This document shows, piece by piece, positions 1 through 13,107 of a stretch of DNA of 64,000 nt (positions are counted from its first letter, which is position 1; every line of letters begins with the position of its first letter). The notes below the pieces were generated by a model. It did not search any database. It was not told the DNA's origin and saw nothing but the letters and a program-made list of their open reading frames with translations. A program made the position numbers and the translations under genes. Source of the stretch: Coprinus comatus (Eukaryota > Basidiomycota > Agaricomycetes > Agaricales > Agaricaceae); contig JAWPGT010000009.1 of the NCBI GenBank assembly GCA_034638255.1, forward strand, positions 1-64,000, read 5' to 3'.

Positions 1-746
1 GGTGCATAGGGTAACGTGGACATCTGATATATGTGTGGAAATAGAGAATCCATGGAAAACAAATATTAAGAAAACGATCAAAAAAAAGGACTCACAGAAT
101 GCAGAACACGACAGAATGAATGATCCAAGTGCAAAAGAAATTAATGAGGGTTGGGTGTTTTGTAACTTTATTCGAAAGCAACAAAGTTGCAACGATGAGA
201 GGTAATCCCACTTGCCCACCAGAGATGTGGAGTGCGAGATATACTGGTGTCAAGTGGGAAAGATTACCAGGAGGCGCCTGGATATCTAAAAACAGGAGAT
301 GTCTTCAGTCTGGGACAGTGCAGGGCCACAGTATAGCTCACTATTAGACATTGTGTAATATGTTGAAAACCTTGGAATTGCTACAATCTTCCCCTTGCCA
401 TACTAACAGCCGCGTGGAGGTGGAGGTATAAAGGGCAGAGATTGTAGAGCCCTGCCAGAGGATGATACTACAACCGCAGGAGAGATGATGGAGAGAGGAG
501 AGTCGGGAGAAAAGGAAGTGGGTTCGGCTGGCTAAGTATCTATCAGACCTTCAGGCTTTCAGGAGTTGTCACATCGCCTATCTGTCAGAGTCTCTTCGCA
601 ATATGCCCTTTTTTGGCTTCGTCCGAGCACTGCGTCTTCTCTTCCTCGCCAAATCATTTTTACCACGCTATTGGTCCTAATCTTAATCGTGGTCTTTTCC
701 CACTGATCGTTCCTCATTATTCGTCTCAAAATAACAAACAGATTTA
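1..746. other. Left-edge region without a recognised gene
   Basis: I find no protein-like reading frame here; the short open frames have no recognisable composition and no splice-linked partners. A long imperfect hairpin lies at 201-268 (listed separately). A TATA-like string (GTATAAAGGG) occurs near 427-436 on the plus strand with no obvious gene behind it. The right part is the 3' flank of COG1, which ends at 747 on the minus strand. Confidence 0.5.
201..268. repeat. Long imperfect inverted repeat (hairpin)
   Basis: The outer arms are GGTAATC at 201 and GATTACC at 262-268. The next stem is CCACTTG against CAAGTGG, with a four-base bulge on the 3' side. An inner stem CACCAG/CTGGTG follows, and the loop is about 20 bases. 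The total is roughly 20 paired positions. It could be a structured RNA, a relic of a small inverted-repeat element, or chance. I could not match it to a known RNA family. Confidence 0.45.
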
Positions 747-3160
747 TTACTGATTATTCTCCCCACCAACTAACAGCAATCCAAACCTAGGCCCAGGTTT
801 GGCCAAATCAAGAGACGTCTGCAAGTGATGATGCTCCATCGACGGTTGCCCATACCGCAATAGATTCGGGAATTTGTCCGCGGACGACGTGTCCTTCGAT
901 GTTTTCACCGGATTCAGCGTTGCCGGGAAGAACGTCTGCAGGCTTCTAACATACTCCAACGCCACCTCTTTAGGATCGTCATGACACAAATCAGACTGCT
1001 ATCTGTTTCCATATATCCAGGATTCTATGATTTGTGGCGGACAGTTTATCCAAAAAATAGAAGCCTTTGTCAGATCCTCAGCGGAAGGTGCATATAACCT
1101 TGTAAGGATGTCGACGATCGACCTGTCAAACCACGTCAGATCATATTAGGATGCATCGAGTTCAAATTACACACGTTGTTTCACTGCGGATACCTGACCG
1201 CATATATGCTAGCTCCTCATGAATGTGCCTGGCACATCTTTCTAACGTGCCCAGAACGTTGTCCAACAATGCCGTTCTCCCAACAAGTTGTTGCTTGAGT
1301 GAGGTTTGGTATTTACGAATAGGTAAATCATAGTTTGTCGATGATTGCGATATCATGGGTAACGGAATGATGTTGAAAGTGAAGTCTGCCAATACAAGTC
1401 CACTGTCAGCATCGTATTGACAGTATTGTATTTAAAAAGTTTAAAGTACCTATCTCTGGCTCATGTTCGGGGTCACCAATTGTAGAGAGGGAATTTTCAA
1501 GCGCACTTTCAAAGTCTATCAAGGCAGATTTGAGCATAGTTCTCCAAATCTCCACTACTCTTTCCCTACAGAGACTATCCACAATCTCCGTGATTTTAAC
1601 TTTCTCCACCTCCTCCAAAGCGGAAGCTTCAACCCACTTTCTGGAAGCCAATCTCACACTCCACGCATCCTTCACGGTCTCCAGCTTCAGGAACCACTTC
1701 TTAACCGCATCCTGGAATAATTTCATTGCTTGATTGAACCATTCATTCAGCTGATTCGTAAATTGGTCCTGTCTCAATGAAGCGGAAGACGACGTGAGAT
1801 CGATATATGGTTTATATGATTGCAGATTTTGAGGAAGAAGTTGGAAATGGGCATTGGATGTCACATTCACAAGTAACGTGCGAGTCGTTAATTGAAGATC
1901 TGTCGGAATGCTCGTGGGTTGTTGAGAATCCGAAGAAATGAATTCCAACACGCTTTCTATCATCGCATTTCCGGAAGAACGATCAAATACCCCCCGTGCA
2001 GTGTACATAGTCTGCGAGACAATATCAAGAATGTCATGTAGGGAATCTTTGACTTGACGAACTCCAGTTTTTGTTGCCTTGTTACTGGTGCTATCTTGTG
2101 TGAGTGAAAAGGTGACTGCATTCCCGTTACCGGAACCTCTAGAGATGGATGAGGTAATGATAGAAGGTCCGGCTGAAACCTTGTTTTCCAATGACATATT
2201 GAGAGTCCTAGAACGTTGAGAAAGCATCGTGGATAACGTGTCGTGGAGAGGTCGCGAGTCTAAAAGATGAAGAGTAACCAACGTCGCACATGTTTCCTAT
2301 CGAAATCTCAATAAATTATTCTTTATGGAGGCCATAGTGAGCTTACCTCGATAGAACTAGCAGCATCCCTCAACGAAAGAGTTGCCCTATGAATGATTTG
2401 TGGCCGAAACTGGGATATCACATCCCACTGTCGTTGTATGAGGGGAAATTCAGCCAACACATCCACCCCCTGTGCGGTCCAAGATTCCTCTTCCTGCTCA
2501 TCTTTCTGTAATAAGGCTCTATGTATCACTCTCGCCAATAGGAAAAGCCAAGAAGCGGGAAAGAATTTCTTTCTTTCGATCAATCGCCATAGATGTTCCG
2601 GTGCGTCGAGTAATAGCTTCATATGTGCTGCTAGCACTTGTAAAGCATGCAAATGGCGGTCTAGAGGAACAATGTTTCTTAGTTCTTACTATGAAAAACG
2701 ATAGAACGTACCTTGAATATTGTTCAGTGAAGTCGTCTTTGGTAAAGGAGGATCCTCCTGATTCTGTATTGCCTCTCTAGACTCTTCCACACCAGCAACA
2801 ATGCGTTTCGACGATTTAGCAATCGATATTATTGATGAAGACGCCTGCAACAGATCCCGGTACCGTTCTCTACGCTTTCAGAAGCCAGGCCAAACGTTAG
2901 AGAGGAAGACTTCTTCCATGGGGGCAGATGTATAGACGCACCCAACCATCTGTCGTAGCTCTTCTTTCTTCGCATCAGCATCAGCTCTGTTAAGAGTTCA
3001 GCACAATTTTCAGGTGATATATACATGTGTTATATGCATACCTTAACCGACTTTGTATCACCTTGACCTCGGTGAATGTATGTTTTGTAAAGACTTCATC
3101 TGTACCAAGCGCCTGCCCCTCTTTTATTAGACTGGTTGTACTAGACACCGAACGTTGCAT
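747..3160 (-). CDS. COG1: Conserved oligomeric Golgi complex subunit 1
   Basis: COG1 is a subunit of the eight-protein COG tether that captures recycling vesicles at the Golgi. The start at 3160 gives an N-terminus followed by two small introns. After them comes the family signature around the residues LRQMVGERYRDLLQASSSI and then a KRIVAGVEESREAI-like heptad region, the COG1/Vps51-type N-terminal coiled coil. The next exon (about 2652-2323) carries AAHMKLLLDAPEHLWRLIE and a helical stretch that match the COG1 family well. The large exon at 2281-1406 is the variable middle. The frame near 989-747 ends in a FGLLLVG-like C-terminus as in other COG1 proteins. At least six exons are needed; boundaries in the 989-1406 part were not fully worked out. 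The upstream neighbour TMEM115 (same strand) is also a Golgi protein. Confidence 0.85.
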
Positions 3161-3520
3161 TGGGAAATCCTCCTGCTAAATGGAAGAGAGGGAAATGGAA
3201 GAGGGAATATAGAATTAAGCAGTGTATTGAAGGGTATATGATGGGTTGTCACTCGTCATCAGGTTTAGCTAGCAGTGGCACGTGGGAAAGACACACGGGA
3301 GAGAAATCCATTTCTGAATCGCATTATTATTATTTAGGGACAAAATGTCAACGAGTAGATAAAAGTAACAAGTCTACAGAACAGCATACACAATATATGT
3401 CGTAACCAGTACCTAGAGCCTGCCTGTCTTCAGGTTTCAAGTGCACATTCTAACGCGTATCATGCATTTCGGGGTGCAACAAAGTGAATGAAAGGTCAAG
3501 AAGGGATTCGGTTGCAAGTT
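3161..3520. other. Interval between COG1 and the TMEM115-like gene
   Basis: This is the upstream flank of COG1 and the 3' flank of the TMEM115-like gene, both on the minus strand. The open frames inside it lack conserved features. I see no RNA gene or repeat. Confidence 0.5.
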
Positions 3521-4855
3521 TCACCGAGCGTCCGACTTCTTGAGTACATCACCAACTTCCGTTTCTGTGATGCTCTTTTTGCCAGTGGGTGGGCTGGTGG
3601 CTGCCGGACCTTCCGAGCGCGATAGGCCTGCCGAAAGTGACGGAGGATTTGAGGAAGTAGAACCAACGGGCGACGAGGAATTCGCAAGGCGTTGATCGAG
3701 GGCCTTGAGTGCAAGAGCTCTAGATGTGGTTTATTTCAATATATATATATATATATACTTCTGTGATGAATTAAGAAACAGACCTTCTTCTCTCAGCTTC
3801 CGCGCGTGCTGTTAATGGGACGGGGCTATATACGCCACTCTCAATATCTGGCGAGGATGTTGGAATGAGGTGGAAACGGTTGGCGAGATTGAAGACCAGG
3901 TTCCCAAGGAGTGTGAGTGGTTTGCTAGACAATATATGTGAGTGGATGGGTGATGTAATTTAACAGTACATACTGCATAAATGGAGGGAACCACGATAAA
4001 AGGGAGAAAGTATCACTTCGATCTCCATATGTATCCACACCACCGACTGTGTCTCCTGGATTCTTCTTGTAGAATCGCAGATATATCCAACCCACGAACC
4101 AACCGAATTGTATGATAATCCAAGGGCATTGGAAGCCGACAAAGCAAAGCACAGTCGAAAGTGTGAGATACGCCATAGGTAGTTTCTTAAGCAGCTAGCG
4201 TTAGAATAGATGCACTTGGATTGACTTTGACACTGACTTTGACACGACTCTTAATGACCCCCATGATCTGGACCTGGTGTTCTGGAATGGCTTGTGTAAA
4301 GGCAACGAGTAATGCGATTTGCAGCGCCATTTGCCCGTGATACAGCATGCCGTATCTTGAATTTTATCAGCCATGTTGCACACATCGAGACAAGGAGAAG
4401 CATGCGCACAAGAATAATTCAGGATTCCCTAATATGACGGACTCGATCCAATTAAATCCGACTGCGATAATATTTGAAACGACGATTGAGGCTACAATGA
4501 ATTTGATGGTCTCCACTGCACCCCATAGCCTCTCCACATACTTCAACGCTGCGGGTACAAAGAGGATGGTGGCAATAAACTAGGAGTCGAGATATTTGTA
4601 AGTGTGGATAACTTCACACATAAGAGCTCTCACTTCAAATATTGAGGGCTCCACAAATGCAGACGTCAGAATGGTCCATGGGGTGAAGATGCTTGATCCT
4701 GGCACAAGCAGCATATAGTAGGCTGCGGTGTCGCCCATACCCTTCCAGCAGAGCCATGCATATAGGGTTGAGGATACAACAGTGATTGTGGTGAATGCAC
4801 GCGTCACCGGGGGTATCGATTGGACCAGTGCGAGTGGGGAAGAAAGGACAGCCAT
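3521..4855 (-). CDS. TMEM115-type Golgi multispanning membrane protein
   Basis: This is a rhomboid-fold, non-proteolytic Golgi membrane protein of the TMEM115 (DUF1751) family; human TMEM115 acts in retrograde Golgi transport. I chose the ATG at 4855, which opens MAVLSSPLALVQSIPPVTRA. The first helices are followed by an FTPWTILTSAFVEPS segment. The next exon reads KYVERLWGAVETIKF, the family's conserved E-x-LWGA-x-E motif. Then come QIALLVAFTQAIPEHQVQ and later GWIYLRFYKK, matching the family's IPEH and TYLRFYK motifs. A GDRSDTFSLLSWFPPF segment follows, as in the family's ETFAFACFFP. The cytosolic tail contains AEAERRARALALKALDQRL, another hallmark, and ends at a TGA at 3521-3523. About five exons. 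It is divergent from the FAM32A gene, with only about 139 bp between start codons. Confidence 0.85.
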
Positions 4856-4994
4856 GTGTCCTAGAAGACGCGGAGGAGGACGTCGCAAGAATTGCTGCCT
4901 GCGCCAGGGTTACGCTGCCATGGCACGTGGTCCCTTCTATTCCTGGAAACCCTGCCTTTGCATCCAACGTAATGTAGTCTGACCATCCACCACC

Positions 4995-5551
4995 ATGTCA
5001 GAATACAACATACGACCAGGAGGCGCTCTCAAGCTTAAGGGAGGCGTCATCGAAGGCGGTATTGTGAAAAAGTGAGTTCCATGATCGAATTAAGGGATTG
5101 GTGTTGACCTGATGGTAGGAAGAAGAAGAAGTCTAAACAACATAAACAGGAAGAACTGGAGGGGCCTGAGAAGGAGATTAAGAAGTTGGAAAGAGAAATA
5201 TCTAAGGAGAGATCGCGATCGCCGACTGTAAGTGGCCGTAACTCTCCCGCCGTTGTAGGAAGCAGCAGCAGTGGGCCAAAAAAAACTGAGGCAGAACGGC
5301 GGTTTGAGGAGGTGCAGAGGAGAAGGGTAGGTCTCATATCCACTTCCTGTGCCTTACAGCTGATATTAGCCCATAGCTTGAACAGCGGGTTGCCAAATTA
5401 GCTGGCAAGACCCACAAGGACCGTGTTATTGAATTCAATGCCAAACTCGAGTCACTCAGCGAGCACCACGACATCCCCAAGGTTAGCTATGTTGTGAAGT
5501 GTGTTGGGATTGCAGATACTGACATGTATGGATTAGGTTGGACCTGGTTAA
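4995..5551 (+). CDS. FAM32A: FAM32A homologue (nuclear lysine-rich small protein)
   Basis: This small basic protein begins MSEYNIRPGGALKLKGG, like the GPLKLKG start of animal FAM32A. A Lys-rich run, an Arg/Ser-rich middle and a conserved C-terminus follow, with the residues AGKTHKDRVIEFNAKLESL and EHHDIPKV. Human FAM32A is a spliceosome-associated factor seen in the catalytic-stage C* and P complexes; that role is family knowledge, not visible here. The gene has about four exons. The last intron (roughly GTTAGC to GATTAG) separates IPK from a four-residue last exon, V-G-P-G, before the TAA at 5549-5551. Total length is close to the animal protein. RVB1 follows 103 bp downstream on the same strand. 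Confidence 0.88.
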
Positions 5552-5654
5552 TGTATCTATTATCTTGTTGTACGTTGTACTTTGTACTTAGAACACCGTG
5601 GAAATTTATTTCCCTTACTTGATCCACTGCTTCCATCTTTCTCTCCACAACACG

Positions 5655-7606
<1,952 letters not shown>

Positions 7607-8215
7607 TCTCGAGCAGCCGAAGATTGATTTTTCTTTCTTGTAAGATTTTTTCGCTATGGGTCGAGGAATTTATTTTGATGAGTGACGACAGGCAATTGTA
7701 TCTAGATTATCCTTGTCGAAATGTACGCATGGTTTTGATGTCTCCAGCCGTGAATTTTTACCACTTTCACGCCCACGGGATTTGTTCTAAACTCAGTGTT
7801 TGGTTTGTTCGTTTCATGCCTACTTGATCAGCATATCGACCAATCCAGATCAGCCATCTGATGCCATGAATTCTGGAATACATTTTACAAGGACACAGGT
7901 TACGCCACGGACCGCCTTTAGCTTGAGTTGTGGATTGCAATGTATCTGAAATGTGGTTGGTCAACCCAAAAGTTGTGTAAGATAGTGGGGGTGAGGTAAC
8001 TAGACAGGTTGCACCTACAGCACACGTCCGTGAGCAAAACGGCACATAGGGTTCAATTAGTATTGTAATATATTTGTGCCGGGATTATAAAAATGAGGAT
8101 TAAGGTTGTGACTTAAGCAGCCATCATACCGCGTTTCTTCTTTCATTCAGCACCACCAAGAGTTGGCCACTCTCGCGTTTTCGACCCTTACCCTATTTCT
8201 CTTCCCTCTTTACTC
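7607..8215. other. Interval between RVB1 and the WHIM-like gene
   Basis: This holds the 3' flank of RVB1 and the upstream region of the next plus-strand gene. An open frame on the minus strand near 7767-8045 has no conserved features and no splice partners, so I treat it as noise. I see no RNA gene. Confidence 0.5.
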
Positions 8216-10146
8216 ATGGCTGCCCCGGGAGTAAAGTCAGAGCGCAAAGGACACGTCTGTCCGCCGTCGAACGCAACACACCCATCAGACAGATGGGAAT
8301 CCTTATTTGTATACTCGTTCATCGTCAAGTTTACGAACATAAAAGAACGAACCCAAGGGTTTGAGACACCCATGGAGTGCGTGTTTTTGCAATGATTTAT
8401 CCATTTTTTTGAATGTTACTCATTGGTTTTGTGTTGTGTGGGGTCTTAGTTTGGAGAATGCGCTTATGTTGCGAGAACCAAATGACATTCTCACGAAAAT
8501 CCTTGCTCGGTTTATTCTCAATCTTAAACCACAAACACGAAATCTCAGGTAAGTCTTCAGTTTGCTTGCAGAAAAAAACACGTCCACGTTTCGTTTTGCA
8601 CTTTGGCGCGCCCTTAATTGCTATTGCTCATAATTGGATTATCTCATTAATTATATTATATTATAGCGCCGATCAGATTTCGACAACGGTCATAAGCATT
8701 CTATCCGAATACCTCAAGACGAATGAACGAACTGTGTTTTGGGATGATACTCTTAAGGTGAACGTAGACCCATTTGAGGGTACGGACTGCGGTTTTTTCA
8801 CGGCCGATTGGGATCTCAAAGTACGTTTATTCTCTATCTTGACTATTAACCAACATTTGCTCAATTTCTACAATATCTCTATAGCTCAAAATTCTACGTC
8901 AGTTCGTCGAGCTACAGCTCACATATTCACAAGAAATCAAGGCTACGATAGATCGGGCATGGGGAGTTGTACATAATAAACACAAGAAAGAGAAGAGAGA
9001 GTCTTCACATCCACTAGTAGAGCGAGCTCAGCTAGATTTTTCACCGCTGGGGCAGGATTGTAAGAGGGAGAGATTTTGGATAGTAGATGGTCCGTGCCCA
9101 TTCTCTTTTCTTGTGATTTTACTTTTTTTTTTTTTTTGTTCGCTGTGATTCTACATTGGTTATCATCAAAAACCATGTGTTCACGTTTCAAACCTAACGG
9201 GTTCTTCCGCACTTCCTATAGTCATCTGATATCATAGCCATCCATTTAGTTGCCATTCTCCAGGAGCTGACTTTGTGTTATGGATCTGATATAGATTCAC
9301 CACGGATATATGTGTCAACGAACCCTTGGAAAATATCCGCATCATTCAAAGCTATCTCATCAACACGGGAAGAGTACCTTGCTGTCATTGAGCAGTTGAA
9401 GGCAAATACTCCGCAGCCTCAGAAGAAGGGGAAGAAGACAAAACCGGAGCAACAGCACAAAGAGTTGATTGAGCATCTAGAAGGACGAATAGAGAGCATA
9501 GATAATGAACTTGCAGTGAGCATCTTCTTAGCTACTAGGATGTCATATACTCAAAGGATGTAGCGTGTTGCAAGAGTTCGTAAAAAGATTGAACAAAACC
9601 GAATGCTGATGGCACAAGCCGAGCTTCGCCAAACAAGAACACGACGGCAAACACAGAAACCGGATTATGTATATTATGACAATGATGAAGACGAGGTATG
9701 ATAGTTCTATTATATAATTCGAAAGACGCATTCTCATAAGGTTCTAGGATGATGTGGATGGATATGAGTTCCAAGACGAGCGGGATGACGAGTTCAATGA
9801 AGAGGAGGACAGCAATCAAGATAGCCGGAGACCGCGGAGAGGAGGGGCTGTTGGTACAAGACGATCGACGCGTGCGGCGGTTGCGAATGGGAATGGGAAG
9901 AGAGAAGGATCGTCCGAGTCGAGCGGGGGTACATGGCGGGGAGAGCGTCGGTCGGCGCGGCTGGGATTTACGGACCCATTTGATGGAGAACGGCCGGCGA
10001 AGAGGGCACGGACGGAGGAGAGTACTGCGAGCGAGGGTAGTGTAGTTCCGGGAGTGCATAACGGAGTGACGGTTCTTGAGGAAATTGCAGGCAAGAAACG
10101 ATCCAAGTTCTGGGTGTATGCAGTTGAACCTGTGCCTGATAATTAA
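8216..10146 (+). CDS. WHIM/DDT-like chromatin-associated protein
   Basis: The start ATG at 8216 leads through a short exon into ENALMLREPNDILTKILAR and then ERTVFWDDTLKVNVDPF, which I recognise as a conserved fungal nuclear family. Joining exons gives a helical block WDLKLKILRQFVELQL followed by a YSQEIKATIDRAWGVV-like helix. Next is an RERFWIVDDSPRIYVSTNPW stretch that resembles the WHIM 'fold-back' segment of ISWI-partner proteins (BAZ/RSF1/Itc1 group). The C-terminal third is acidic and then Arg/Gly-rich, with runs such as RRPRRG and RRSARLGF, and it ends in FWVYAVEPVPDN. About six exons. Assignment to chromatin remodelling is an inference from this layout; the exact partner is unknown. 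The gene is close to OCT1, only 78 bp upstream of its ATG. Confidence 0.6.
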
Positions 10147-10224
10147 ATATGACGTCATTCAATAGACTCACGTGCCAAGTTAGAAAGTCAAAATGGACTG
10201 TGCTGTTTGTCCATATTGGCCATT

Positions 10225-12646
10225 ATGCTTGCTCGTCCAGCGAGTAAACTGCTCTCCCGCTCCCTTCGCTGGTCACGTTGTCTCCGCCTTTATTCCGACG
10301 ACAGAGCTCTTGTCGCTCTCTTCGACAGACCAAAGTCGCCAATAAAGTACTCTTCCTTTGCTTCAACGGGCCTCTTCGGACATGACCAACTAAATGACCC
10401 CCGCGGTCTTGTGCACCTGGCAGATGCAACCCTCATTCGCGCGCAACTACTCACAAACCGCATCCTCAACGCACACCGCTCACGGGATGAACTCCTTAAG
10501 GTTGTCAAGAATCTCGACAGGCTCAGCGACATGCTTTGTAGTGTCATAGATCTCGCTGAACTCGTCCGCAACGCTCATCCAGATCATTCTTGGGTGGCTG
10601 CTGCAAATCACGCGTACGATACACTCTGTGAATTTATGAATGTGCTCAATACTCATGTGGGCCTATACAATGTGAGTCATCACAAATCTAGACATGGCCC
10701 ATGAATTACGTCTAATAGTAGCCAATCATACGTGTAGGTTCTCAAAACAGTTCTATCAGACCCTGTGATCGTCAGGACTCTAAACCCGGAGGCATACCAA
10801 ACTGCTCTCATCTTCTGGCGCGACTTCGAGAAATCAGCAATCGATCTTCCACCTGAACAACGTCAGAAGTTTGTTTCTCTCTCTTCAGATATTCTTACCC
10901 TTGGACGGGAATTCTTGGAAAATGCGAGTGCAGCAAGACCACCGGTTTCCATTCAAGCTTCAGAACTGGCAGGAATAAAGGACAAGGGCATGGGGGTCAG
11001 GCTGCAGCTTCAAGCTCAGTTTACAAAGCGTGACCTTCTTGTTTATCCAGGTTCACTCCAAGCACAGATGATCATGCGCTCTGCTCCGGACGAGGAACCA
11101 AGGAAGAAGGTTTATATCGCGTCGAACTCAAGTACAGAAGAGCAGGTGCACATCTTAGAACGTCTGTTACGAACAAGGGTGGAGCTAGCGAGGTTGGTTG
11201 GTAGAGAAAGCTATGCTCATATGACACTAGATGATAAAATGGCGAAGAATCCAGGTGCGTAGTACTGTGCTTAATGATCAGCCACGTTATTAAACACAAT
11301 ACAGAAAATGTTTCAAAATTTTTGGACTCAATTGTCAGTCACACCCGGCCATTTGCACAGAATGCGCTGCGGACATTAAGTCTTCGCAAGCAAGCTCACC
11401 ATGCACTCGGCTCGCCACCTATAATACAAGCTTGGGATCGTGACTTTTATTGTCCACCCGAACCCCCTGCACCACCTATACAACTACCTCCCCTCACTCT
11501 TGGCACTGTATTTATGGGTTTATCGCGACTATTTAAACGTCTCTATGGAATTACGCTAAGGCCTGCTGACTCCGTAAATGGCGAGGTATGGCATTCGGAT
11601 GTACAAAAGCTAGAAGTCGTAGACGAGGACAAAGGACTATTAGGTTGGATATATGCAGATTTATTTGCGAGAAGAGGGAAGGCCAGTGGTGCTGCTCATT
11701 ATACTGTTAGATGTTCAAGGAGGACGGATCTAGATGATGAAGCAGCTGACGGGACAACGGAAGGATATGAAAATGCGATACAACAAAACATAGAATTTGA
11801 GAAAGTTAAGAGGCATAAGCTTCCAAATCAGGAGGGCGAGTACCAGCTACCACTTGTTGTTCTGCTCTGCGAGTTTGCGAGACCCTCAATCTCAAGGGGC
11901 CCGACAGAACTGCAGTGGCATGAAGTGACTACGTTGTTCCATGAAATGGGTCATGCTATACATTGTAAGTGAATAGTCAACACACACATTCACTTTACTT
12001 ACAAATGAGTGCTCTAGCAATGATTGGTCGGACAGAATACCAGAATGTATCGGGGACCCGTTGTGCTACCGACTTTGTCGAACTCCCCTCCATTCTCATG
12101 GAACATTTCCTAAACTCACCCACTGTTCTCTCTCTCTTCGACCTCGAAGGCACACATTCCTTACGCCAAGTCGGTAATCATCACGCAGACCCGTGCAATT
12201 CCATAGACACCTACTCTCAAATCCTCCTTGCATCACTAGATCAAATTTACCATTCACCTCAAGTTCTCGATTCCAACTTTTCAAGTACCCAAATATTAGC
12301 AGATTTGCATAATACCAAAGGATTAATACCCCATGTACCTGGGACAAGTTTCCAAACACAATTTGGACATTTGTTTGGGTATGGAGCCACTTATTATTCG
12401 TATCTATTTGATAGAGCTATTGCATCGAGGGTTTGGAAACAAGTGTTTGAAAAGGATCCTTTGAATAGGGAATTGGGTGAGAAATATAAAGAAGAGGTTT
12501 TGAAATGGGGTGGTGGAAGGGATCCTTGGAAAATGGTTAGTGCTTTGTTGAATGCTCCGGAACTTGAACAGGGCGATGCGGGTGCGATGAGAGAAGTTGG
12601 ACAGTGGAAGATTGAGGATGAGGTTGGTCTTCCCGGAAGACATTAA
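10225..12646 (+). CDS. OCT1: Mitochondrial intermediate peptidase (MIP/OCT1)
   Basis: OCT1 is an M3 metallopeptidase of the mitochondrial matrix that removes an octapeptide from presequences already cut by MPP. The ATG at 10225 gives an Arg/Ser-rich amphipathic presequence ([19 protein letters not shown]). The conserved body includes [20 protein letters not shown] and [15 protein letters not shown]. The zinc site HEMGH lies in [18 protein letters not shown], spanning the last intron, and is followed by [16 protein letters not shown]. The C-terminus contains [20 protein letters not shown]. There are four exons and all key residues are present. In mushrooms MIP is the standard anchor next to the HD mating-type genes. 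Here it runs toward HD1 tail-to-tail with a 461-bp gap. Confidence 0.95.
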
Positions 12647-13107
12647 TTAGATTGAAAAGGAATGTATGGGTTCGGTAACTTCGGTTTATTGGTTTAGATA
12701 CTTCTGTATGTTGTACGTATGAGTGTGGACTACTTTATTTAAACCATAGCAACACAGATCCCAACTGGACCACACCCTACTTCCGACCTGAGGGTTACAC
12801 CTGTTGATGACAGCATGATTGGCCTTAATTGGCCTTAGATAGAAGGGTGTTAAACATACATTAAACGGTATATACAAGGGCTGAAACATGGGCATTATAG
12901 ATTGGCAATGTACCAATCGCTTAATGGTATGTGTAATAATAGACGAAACCCATTTAAAGTGAAAGCTAAACATGGGAGAAGGGAGATATTTAATGCTAAT
13001 GCCAAAAACGATACAAGGGGGTATTTATGAGAAACAGCACACAAAGCAAGAGAGAAAAGTGAGGATAAATTTAAAAAATGTATACTATGTTGAAGCTGTG
13101 GCTGCAT
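12647..13107. other. Tail-to-tail interval between OCT1 and HD1
   Basis: This carries the 3' flanks of OCT1 (plus) and HD1 (minus). The only structure noticed is a direct repeat of the ten bases ATTGGCCTTA at 12818-12837. No gene-like frame is present. Confidence 0.5.

Noticed and set aside
7767..8045. Minus-strand open frame between RVB1 and the WHIM-like gene
   Set aside because: No conserved residues, no splice-linked neighbour frames, and composition like shadow frames in the flanks of adjacent genes.
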